Shown here: positions 8,380 to 17,240 of the stretch, one piece after another
Layout of the letters: each line of letters starts with the position of its first letter
How positions within the stretch are numbered: position 1 is the first letter of the stretch
Assembly: GCA_014925825.1 (NCBI GenBank)
Contig: JACGCK010000445.1
Coordinates: forward strand, 1 to 23,639
DNA from: Pholiota molesta
Taxonomy: Eukaryota; Basidiomycota; Agaricomycetes; Agaricales; Strophariaceae
DNA length: 23,639 nucleotides
Reading direction: 5' to 3'
Position numbers and translations under genes: made by a program
The notes under the pieces: generated by a model
Seen by the model: the letters and a program-made list of their open reading frames with translations, nothing else
Database searches by the model: none
What the model was told of the DNA's origin: nothing

Positions 8380-11300
8380 ATGGACAAGTTTCCAGCACAG
8401 CGTCTGGGGGCGACGCGTTCCACCCTGTTCCGCTCCCTTTTGGCTTCTGTTCTGCTCACCGTCGTTGTCGTCACCTCACTTGGGCTATCTCTCGAACAGA
8501 ACCCTCTCGGTGGGACCAGGGTCCCTATCAATGCAGCACAAATAGTCCAACAATGTCAGGCGCTGAATGTTCTTCCTGGTCCGCCCAAGGACTTTCACCA
8601 AAGGTCCGAGTCAGACCGCTATGTGCCTGGTACACCGCCCATACTACTTCGCAACGCGACCCTTTGGACGGGACGCGTTTCCGGTCATGAGGTTCTCGTA
8701 GGAGACATCCTACTAGATAAGGGTATCATTCAGGATGTTGGGAAGATTAATGATAGCGAGTTGAAGGCCTACAAAGACCTGGTTGTCGTCAACGCTGGAG
8801 GCGCTTGGGTCACTCCTGGGTTTGTGCTCTTGTGTCGTGTTAGATTGCCGAGCTGACATATATGAATTCAGAATTGTTGACCTTCATTCTCATTTGGGAG
8901 TTGATAGCGCTCCATCGCTTCGGGGTGCATCGGATACCAACTCTCTCAAAGGACTAGTCCTTCCCTGGCTTCGCAGCCTTGACGGTCTGAATACCCATGA
9001 TGAGGCCTATCGTCTTTCAATTTCTGGTGGCATTACCACGGCCAATGTTCTTCCCGGATCCGCAGATGCGATAGGTACGCTCTCCTTCATCTAACTATGC
9101 TCTGATATTATTTAATGGTCGACTCCTCACTTATCAAGGCGGCCAGGCGTTTACTATCAAGTTAAGGCCTACTAAGGAACGGTCCTCTTCTGCTATGGTC
9201 ATTGAACCCCCATATGCCCTCAACGGAACCTATGTGGACCCGTCGCTCCCTCCTCGTTGGAGGCAAATGAAGTGCGCATTTATTACCTTGTTCGAAGAGG
9301 AGGTTGAAACTGATTCATTCCTCGTATTCTTAGACATGCTTGTGGTGAAAATCCCAGTAAGAATATTATCTATGTATATTGCAATTATTTAAAAACCTTG
9401 GATCACCAGGCAGGGTTTATGATGGTACCCGGATGGACACAATTTGGGCATTCAGACAAGGGTAGACCTTCAGTTTTGCATAGCACCTCCCCGTAGATTG
9501 ACAGGCATTTGTCCCAGATACGACAAAGCCCGTCAAGTCAAAGAGAAACAGGATGCTTACTGTAGCAAAGCGTTACGTGGGGAATGGCAAGGGTTGGGAG
9601 CATTTCCGGAAGATCTGCAATGGGAGGCCTTGGTTGATGTTTTGCGAGGCCGTGTGAAGGTAAGTTAACAACTATTCTTCTTTAAATCTCCAACTCGCAT
9701 GATATAGGTTCATAACCATTGTTATGAAGCAGTCGACTTGGACGGCATCGTTCGAGTGAGTTATTTCCTATGGCCCGATTAAAGCGCGCTTAATGAAGTG
9801 GCGCCATTCATTTAGCTCACCAACGAATTTAAATTCTCCATTGCTGCATTCCATCATGCACATGAGACTTACCTTGTCCCTGATCTACTAAAGAAAGCAT
9901 ATGGTTCGTCACACTCTCGCGATTGACATATAAATTCATCTTTGCCGATGTCTATCCTATAGGTAAGACACCTGCTATTGCCCTCTTTGCTACCAATGCA
10001 AGGTACAAACGTGAAGCCTACCGCGGTTCCGAATATGCTCCTCGTATCTTGGCTGAAAACGGACTCAAGGTCGTCATGAAGGTAAATTTTACTGCAAGTA
10101 CCGAATACTTGCCTTTCTAAGGTATCTTTTCGATAGAGTGATCACCCCGTTCTCAATTCTCGACACCTGTTATACGAAGCTCAACAAGCTCATTACTACG
10201 GTTTACCTTCTAATCTCGCCCTCGCTTCCGTGATATCGACTCCGGCGACCGTCTTGGGTTATGATCACAGAATTGGATTCCTCAAACCAGGTTATGATGC
10301 AGGTGAGGATTTAGGATTGGATGATCATGCCGTGGAACTTAATACTTTGAGAACAGATGTCGTCCTTTGGGACAGTCACCCTCTCGCTCTCGGGGCTGCC
10401 CCTAAGCAGGTCTTTATCGATGGAATTGCTCAACTCGAGGACCCTCATGTCAGCAAGAAACCCGCACCCTTCCAACGAGCACCCAAGACTCCCGACTTCA
10501 GTAAAGAGGTTAAGGAAACTCTCAAATATGACGGCCTACCTCCACTAGAAACAAAGAAGGCTGACTCCGACCTTGTCATATTCACAAATGTGAACAGTGT
10601 CTTCTTGAGGAAAGGCTCTGTCATTCAGGAAGAATTCTCTGTTGCTCAAGCAGGTTCTTCTGGCGTTGTGGTCGTTGAACGAGGAAATATTTTATGCATG
10701 GGTACTTCATCTGGGTGTCCCACCACAAACTACGGCAATGATGCTCAAATAATTGACTTGGAGGGTGGTTCTATTTCGTAAGATTCCCTTTTCTATCTTG
10801 TTAACGGATTACATACAGCTCATTCATCTGACGCCTCCTTGCAGACCATCTCTCATTAGCTATGGTAGCTCTCTCGGACTCCACCACATCGATGGCGAAT
10901 CGACAACGAACGACGGCAGAGTCTACAATCCGTTAAAGGGTGATGCGCCTTCCATCCTTGGGGATAGCCCTGTCATTCGTGCGGTTGATGGTCTACAGTT
11001 CGCCTCCCGGGATGCCTTGTGAGCAACAGCCTTCCCGGCTTGTTATTACCTTCCTGACTTATGGCTCTAAGGCTTGCATATCGGTCAGGTGTTACTGCAG
11101 GTGTTACTGCCCCTGATTCTTCGGGTTTCCTTTCGGGCTTGTCCACCGCCTTTAGCACTGGAAGTCCTCATAAGCTCGCGCCTGGTGCCGTTCTTCAGGA
11201 TGTTGCGGCCTTGCATATAAGCATTGACTCGTCGAGCCCCAGCGTTAGCACTCATATTGCGGCCTTGCGTAACTTGCTCAAAGGTGGTGATGATGGCGAT

Positions 11301-12060
11301 CTCGGTGATCTATTCAACCAAGTGTATGAAGTAGGTTTCGATTTTCGATACTTTTTTGTCTTTTCTGTAACATTGATAATTTTTGCTCCATCTAGGGAGA
11401 ACTTCCTCTGATCATTCAAGTACAAAGTGCGGATATCATGGCCACATTGATTACCCTCAAGAAAGAGATCGAAAAAGAGAGCGGAACGACTATCCGACTA
11501 GTATTCTCTGGTGCTAACGAAGCACACCTCTTAGCAAAGGAGATTGGGGAGGCGGGTGTTGGTGTTATTCTCAATCCATCTCGACCATTCCCAGGCACCT
11601 GGAAGTCCAGGCGGATGTGAGTATATTTTGGATAATGGAAATGAGAAAGCATATTAACCTAGTCTGTACCTAGCCTTCCCGGACCTCCCCTCACCCAGAA
11701 AAACGCCGTTACTGCTCTTATTGCTCACAATGTCACGGTGGGTGTTGGCATCGAAGAACAATGGAGCTCTAGGAACGTGCGATTTGACATTGCTTGGGTA
11801 CGTCAAAATTTTCCAGTCTGGTTTTAAATTAGCAAAATTCTGGATCACTCATCTCTTTGGAACAGGCTGCGCTGGAGGCCAACGGAGCCCTGTCAAGGTC
11901 GGATGCTATTGCTCTGGCGTCCGTGAACCTTGAGCGCCTTCTGGGTTTGAAAACACCAGTTAGCGACTTAGTTGCAGTTAAGCAAGGATCCCTTCTGGAC
12001 TTTGAAGGAAAGGTTGTCAGTGTAATCTCCTCGCAACGTGGAGTTGTTGATTTGATATAG
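8380..12060 (+). CDS. Membrane-anchored two-domain amidohydrolase (CE9-annotated fungal type)
   Basis: This is a metal-dependent hydrolase of the amidohydrolase superfamily, the type often listed in mushroom genomes as carbohydrate esterase family 9; its substrate is unknown. Sixteen exons join without a frame break: 8380-8819, 8872-9074, 9139-9271, 9334-9356, 9410-9461, 9518-9659, 9708-9755, 9816-9903, 9963-10081, 10137-10302, 10357-10777, 10845-11018, 11072-11330, 11396-11616, 11674-11797, 11866-12060 (935 aa). One hydrophobic segment at about residues 19-36 suggests a type II membrane anchor. The catalytic half shows DLHSH (H152, H154), VHNH (332-335), AAFHHAH (357-363) and SDHP (D418), the expected metal ligands. 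The second half, from about residue 505, repeats the fold start but lacks the HxH (SYGSSLGL at 617-624). The start is ATG 8380, the first ATG in the exon frame. Confidence 0.88.
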
Positions 12061-12246
12061 GAGAGCATATCGGACTACCCTTTACATCATATCTATTGAC
12101 TTACAGGACATTTGCTTTGTCGCTGGGATGAAATACCGAGTATATATTTTTGTTCTTGAAAACCGCGTATATTTATCTGCGATATACGTTGAACAAACTA
12201 CTCAGACTCTAGCTATCGTTCGCAAATGCGCGTGTTCCGTAAAAGT

Positions 12247-12846
12247 TTAATTAAAGAGTTGTTTAAGTACTTCGGCTTCGCCTGGAGTTAATCTCTTTCG
12301 CTCTATCACGAGGAGCGATATGAGTAAATCATCGAAAAAACGTTGTCCTAAAGGCGTCACTGTCAACTCTAGGACTGGTACGTCCGGGACGCCATGTCGA
12401 GCAGGCCAAGAAGCATCATGGGGAAAGGCGTATGTAGATGATGCGGCCATGGGGGGAAATCCGCAGCGTGTAGACGCGCATTATTGACTTCAAGCGCGTT
12501 CACAATGGCTGTCAGAATCATCGGCACCATTTTTATGCTCTGTCGTACATGAACGCGGGCTCGGCGGTGCTGCTCGTGGTTAAGGCGTTTGTCATGGCGA
12601 CAACGAGGGCATCATGTAGGTAGAGAATGAGAGTGTCGATGGACGTGCGTACACTTTAGTACGCGCAGCGGCAGGTAGGTTGGCCACAGCCTTCGATTGG
12701 TATGCGAAATTGCGAATATTTAGCTTTTTTTGGTGGTAGAGGCGTGGGGAAAATGGCGATGGTATGAACGCTTCTACTTTGGGACACAGACAGTTGGACA
12801 GTTTGCAATGTTGCCGTTGAACGCGTTCAACCTTATTTAATAACAT
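12247..12846 (-). CDS. Unknown protein, hidden by single-base frame breaks
   Basis: I cannot name the family, but four consecutive stretches read as good protein in shifting frames and stay collinear. They are FAYQSKAVANLPAAARTKVYARP-like, then IDTLILYLHDALVVAMTNA, then LNHEQHRRARVHVRQSIKM with MILTAIVNALEVNNARLHAAD, then VLELTVTPLGQRFFDDLLI and ERKRLTPGEAEVLKQLFN, ending at TAA 12247-12249. Adding one base near 12639-12643, one near 12584-12587 and one near 12389-12393 would join them. No introns are needed in this part. The start is unsure; the first in-frame ATG is 12846, and upstream exons are possible. The gene lies tail-to-tail with the amidohydrolase, 186 bp away. An automatic gene finder would probably report only the last 67 codons or nothing. 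Confidence 0.5.
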
Positions 12847-12849
12847 TTA

Positions 12850-13760
12850 TAGTGGAGTTTTGTCTCGTCGATAGTGGGATTCATTGAGGATTGATGGAAC
12901 AAGGTAATGTAATATCCGCTGTTTATAAGCCTAAGGCTCCTGTTATTGGACGACCAGATGTTAGTAATGATGTACTATCCTGCTGCAGTGACTCATTATA
13001 TTATAATGGTCGAAAATATTTTTAACTCGTGTATCATAGGCAGACGGCTGCAGACGGACCATCTCCGTTCAAAATTCGCGTGCAGCGGAACTTTGTCGGA
13101 AACGTTAACTATGACAATGTCAGGCACAGATATCCTGGAAGGATAATCTTCGAAGTTGAATTTTGAGCGCCCGAAATGGACGTTGAGAAGGAAAGGACAG
13201 AATCTTAACGGATCATTGGTAACGCTGCCACAAAACCTCTGGCGGTGTTGAATGGGCAGAATAAAAAGATAAATTTTCATTTAAAAAAGTTGAACGGAGG
13301 ACAATATAAGCAGAAAAAAAAGCAGAATCTGAGTCCAGACGAAGTATGAGATTAGTTTACGCATAGACGCTAAATCTATACTGATTCGAGAACTTACAGA
13401 GTCACTGACCTTGAACTTTGAAGAATAAGTTGATCGGGAACAGCCGAAAGTGATGTCATCGCCCCTAAAAGGTATTCCTTCCTGCAACATACGTCCCCTA
13501 CTCGGAGACAACGCCTGCGCAGTCATAATTAGCTCTGCGACGTTGCTCCGCCAGTCCGCCCGCATCATAACTGGCGCTGGCTATTCCTCTTTGATCCTTG
13601 ATAACGGAGGGGCAATCTAAGTAGCGCATTCATGTCATCATCTAGTGTCATCGCACGTTTGCGAGAGATCCGGAGGGTCCTTGCGCACGTTAAGTGAGCC
13701 ACTCGAAATTCAGATAATGGAGTACTAAGGACAAACCCTGACAAACCTCAAACGTTGTTC
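12850..13760. other. No firm gene; one weak minus-strand exon candidate
   Basis: About 900 bp without a supported gene. On the minus strand, ATG 13565 opens a frame (MRADWRSNVAELIMTAQ) that runs to a possible GTCAGT donor near 13411. Another open stretch at about 13000-13200 contains FNFEDYPSRISVPDIV. I cannot connect them in phase or recognise them, so they are not called as a gene. Confidence 0.3.
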
Positions 13761-14103
13761 GCGTCGAATACTCTTTCTTTCTTCCAAATCTGCGACATTC
13801 AAGCCATTCGTACACATTGCATAAACAGCCCCCGCATCTTATCTATCAAGTCTAGTGACAAGGGACCAAATTAGTCGCGATAGCTTTGACTCACATACTT
13901 ACTTATCGGCGAGTTGTCCTGCTTTCCGTGTACGGCCGCCCCTCGATCCGCATACGTCTCCTTCCGTACTCGTGCTTCCCTTTCAAGAACTCAGCTTACT
14001 TCTCTGCCAGCGAGTCACTCTCCAGAAGCAACCACCTACCCAGTTATCTTCTACCCCAACCCAGTTCTAACTCACCCCACCCAGTACCACTTTCAACCTC
14101 ATC
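13761..14103 (+). promoter_or_regulatory. Pyrimidine-rich promoter and leader of the 14104 gene
   Basis: The roughly 340 bp before ATG 14104 turn strongly C/T-rich on the coding strand (for example CTCTTTCTTTCTTCC at about 13770, later CCTACCCAGTTATCTTC and CCAACCCAGTTC). Such CT tracts before the start are common in well-expressed fungal genes. The start context is ACCTCATCATGCC. Confidence 0.4.
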
Positions 14104-14973
14104 ATGCCTTTCAACACCAAGACCTGTACCACCAAGTCTGTTGCTCCGTTCAAACCAAGCGCGCAGAGCATCAACACTGCTGCTAGCAAGGGTGCCCAAC
14201 GTCCAGTCACGCAGACGACGGCCTCGGCGCTGAAGGTGGACACCAAGGCCCCTATCAACGGAGACCAGGCCACCACCAACCAGTCCGACGAGGAGAACGT
14301 CCGCCCTGCCTCTAACGAAGCCTCGGAGCCACTCTCGCCGCTTCTCAGCGCCCTCTCGGGCATGCCCAAGGCCCAAGAGCGGGACCTACGCGCCTACGAG
14401 CACGACCGCCAGCGCACCAAGCGCGCTGGGGAGCGGGCTCTGCGCCGGGCTCGTAAGGCTACTTTCTCCGGTGGCGGCAAGCGGGCGCCGTCGACGACGG
14501 GGGAGGACAAAGACCGGGACGCGAAACGCAAGCCGCGGGGCAAGTTCGAAGTCGAGGTCGATGCGGGCGTCGATGCCGTGAGCAAGGCCGCTTGGATCGT
14601 CCCCGCTGCGGCGCTGATCGAGGGTCTCTCGAACGCGGCACCGGGTGCGGGCCACGGAGCCATTGCGAGAGCGAACGAGAGGGCGATAGAGAGTATAGGC
14701 GATGGGAAGGGCATCCAAATCAACTTCGAGGATCTACTGGTGCACTCCTCGCAGCGCAAGGCGAGGAAGACAAAGGAGGAAGAGTTTGAGCTGGTGCCGG
14801 CGGTGAAGGGTGTGATAGTGTTGGACGATATGCCAACGGGTGGGGGCCATGATATGGAGATTGATGAACCTTGGGAGCACATCGAGTCCGAGGAGGGAGA
14901 CGGGAAGAAGATGAAGGCCGGTAAGAGAGCAGAGCTCTCCTATGCGGCGGTCGTCGTTGGAACAGCGGAGTGA
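14104..14973 (+). CDS. Intronless low-complexity protein, probably nuclear, unknown family
   Basis: A single uninterrupted frame of 289 codons ending at TGA 14971-14973. I do not recognise it. It starts with a Ser/Thr/Ala/Lys-rich disordered part, then a very basic patch near residues 100-145 (RQRTKRAGERALRRARK, then KRKPRGK). An Ala-rich segment follows near 155-200 (SKAAWIVPAAALIEGLSNAA, then IARANERAIESIG). A Lys/Glu patch and an acidic end complete it (MEIDEPWEHIESEEGDGKK). No membrane segment or known fold is visible. The coding part is far richer in GC than its flanks and ends in a strong third-position G/C bias, which supports coding despite the lack of homology. The basic patches suggest nuclear location or nucleic-acid binding; that is inference. 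It is the only clearly intronless gene in the window. Confidence 0.72.
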   Translation: MPFNTKTCTTKSVAPFKPSAQSINTAASKGAQRPVTQTTASALKVDTKAPINGDQATTNQSDEENVRPASNEASEPLSPLLSALSGMPKAQERDLRAYEHDRQRTKRAGERALRRARKATFSGGGKRAPSTTGEDKDRDAKRKPRGKFEVEVDAGVDAVSKAAWIVPAAALIEGLSNAAPGAGHGAIARANERAIESIGDGKGIQINFEDLLVHSSQRKARKTKEEEFELVPAVKGVIVLDDMPTGGGHDMEIDEPWEHIESEEGDGKKMKAGKRAELSYAAVVVGTAE

Positions 14974-16088
14974 AGAACATGCGCTGAGGACCAGTGCAAT
15001 CGCACTTCAGTGTCTCATCATTGCGAAGTCAAGTCGCCGAGCCCATTTGCTCGCGATTTCAATCACCTTGTGCGCATGTCCTTCTTCGATTTATTCTTAT
15101 TCGTTCTGCTTTATGTTACATATCTCCAAGACACGCCTATTATCAACATTTAGTATATATAAACCATAAACATATCAAGGACTCGCTCGCCTTTCTGTAA
15201 CCACCTAGTCATATTTTTTGTCCATTGCCGTTCGTTCATACCTACTTGTTTCGACGCTCTTTAGGGTTCCTTTTTAGATCTTACCTTGTTGTACTTTTAT
15301 TAGTTTGTCTTCTACTTTCTGTAGGGCGAGGCGATGTTGCGTAGGTTAGCGCATCCAGGTTAGTTGGGTTGAGAGTTGACGCGAACATTGGGTGTGGAGT
15401 TCTGGAGTGGTAGTGGGGAGATGCTTGGGTGTAAGATTAAGAGATGACGATGTCTTGGAATATATTCATTTTAATGTGTAAACATGCGTACGATTATCGA
15501 TTAGAGGCGATGGGACGGGCGATCTGGAATTCAGATGAGAAAAAATTCAAGAAACTTTCAGTGCCAGTCGGGACGGCGGCATATGATACCACGTGATAAG
15601 CTACGTGACCAGCGGCTCTTTCTATTTCAAGTTATAACAAAGTTTGCAATGTGCATTCAACATTGTCCGCTCCCTTTAACGCAATAGTATACTAATAGCG
15701 AATCTTTAGACACATGTATCTACGACGCCAAACCATTTTTTTCGCGGATATAGACGTACAACTGTCCGGAGCTTTAAGTATAAAAAAATGCTACTTACCC
15801 AGATATTTCAGCGCTTCACGATCAAACATCTAGTCAAGAAACTGCTTATCATTATCTCACTCTTACATAAAATTAGACATAGACGGTCAATATCCTTGGT
15901 CCAATCGGATTTTCCATTTTTCAAGACTTATGCGGTGATGATGTCAGAAAGGATATGGTGAACTTCCCTGTTTGGCTCTCCACCTTCCATATATGGATCT
16001 CCGTTAGTCCATCATTCCGTTTGTGACGTCATGGAGTACCTAACGTTTATATGACGAGGGCGGAGCCCCTTTTAGTCACACATTCAGC
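14974..16088. other. Intergenic region with 3' and 5' untranslated sequence
   Basis: About 1.1 kb. The first part is T-rich and probably the 3' UTR of the 14104 gene. From about 15500 it should hold the promoter of the small mitochondrial protein gene at 16089. I see CACGTG at 15590-15595 with a second ACGTGA at 15603-15608, and a perfect TGACGTCA at 16024-16031. No gene is supported in between. Confidence 0.45.
16024..16031. promoter_or_regulatory. TGACGTCA palindrome (CRE/ATF-type site)
   Basis: A perfect eight-base CRE octamer 58 bp before the ATG of the mitochondrial protein gene, with a second TGACG half-site about 20 bp further on. In fungi this sequence is bound by bZIP factors of the Atf1/CREB type. 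The position is right for a proximal promoter or leader element; binding is inference. Confidence 0.35.
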
Positions 16089-16781
16089 ATGTTTACACTC
16101 ACCACCACCATGTCTCGCTCAGGCTTGCGCATTGCGCCCCGCGTCGCTGCTAGGCTCGAGAGCACAAGGTGACATTTTGCGTTGTCGGATATTCTGGAAC
16201 TCATGTCTTGGGTCTTGCATTAAGGCAATATACGAGGTTCGTTCTACCCCGGTCAGTCTCATTGGGCTCTATCAGTTACTAATTATTTCTTCAGCACAAT
16301 GCATGACAATGATCCTAATGTATGCGGCATTCCGCACCTACGTTATAGAAAGAAAATACTGACGCGGCGATACCGACTAGGTTCTGGAAAGGGAGAAACG
16401 CAGGAACCTCGAAAAGAAATTTCACAATTTCTCACCTCATGAGCACGCCCCTGGATGGAACGAAACACTCGCCAGCGCCTCGGAGGCAAGCGTGAAGGTC
16501 TGACTCTACATCTCACCTTCTGCGCTTACTAGAACGCTGAATGCCATTTAGGCCGACAGGTCTACCGGATCTACAGACGAGCTTCAATCCACGACCGTAA
16601 AATACATGCGTGCTCGCCGTAACGAGGCAGAAGGAGAGGATGGTACGCCTGGAACAACTGCCTTCTATATGAAAGAGGAGGTCAATGGTCCCCTAAAAGG
16701 TCGCGGAAAGGAACAGGTATTTTGACTGAGGAAACTATCATTCAGGACAATGAACGAGCTGACGCGACGGTTAAGAAGTAA
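16089..16781 (+). CDS. Small conserved protein, probably mitochondrial
   Basis: I recognise the pattern as a conserved fungal hypothetical protein but know no name for it. Exons: 16089-16168, 16225-16236 (12 nt), 16295-16319, 16381-16497, 16552-16716, all in phase. The N-terminus (MFTLTTTMSRSGLRIAPRVA, then RLEST) is rich in Arg, Ser and Thr without acids, as in a mitochondrial presequence; a second in-frame ATG is at 16110. The body carries HDNDPNVLEREKRRNLEKK, then PHEHAPGWNETLASASEASV, then KADRSTGSTDELQ, and near the end TAFYMKEEVNGPLKG. Reading straight on ends at TGA 16723-16725 (135 aa). Removing a 29-nt GT..AG segment (16717-16745) instead gives DNERADATVKK and TAA 16779-16781 (144 aa). 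The gene is convergent with the copper ATPase. Confidence 0.75.
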
Positions 16782-17240
16782 AAATGTTGAAATGACCAAC
16801 AGTGAAGAATTTGTGAGTTGCTCTGGCGTTTCTCGTCCCAGTCCCTTGGTAATGACGCATTGCAGAGTGGAGAGATTTGAAGCCTCTCATCAAGATGCAT
16901 TCTGTTCAAGTTGCTTGCTTTCCTTATTCGATTTGTAATTGTAGACGTAGATGGAGTATAGACTCTTAATCATGGCACAGTGTATCATTATAACCTTCAC
17001 ATCTGACACTGATTGAAAGCATTGAACCCAATAAATAGCATAAAACCGTCTCCACAGGAAAAACGAGTGTTGGGTAAAAACGAGGCAGACGATGAACCAT
17101 AAAAAGAACGAAGGAAGAATAAGTAAATCTCGAGATGATGGTAACACATGTACAGACGGCCACAAACTACTGACGACAACTGATAACATTAAGGACTTAA
17201 ATACAATATACCATTTCGGTATTCATACAGCGTTCACAAC
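16782..17240. other. Convergent intergenic region
   Basis: About 460 bp between the ends of two convergent genes (plus-strand mitochondrial protein, minus-strand copper ATPase). It should contain both 3' UTRs and poly(A) signals; AATAAATAG near 17030 and AATATACCA near 17205 are AT-rich candidates. No reading frame is supported. Confidence 0.4.

Noticed and set aside
14394..14882. A 162-codon open frame antisense to the 14104 gene
   Set aside because: It arises from the G/C third-position bias of the plus-strand gene; it shows no start context or family features.
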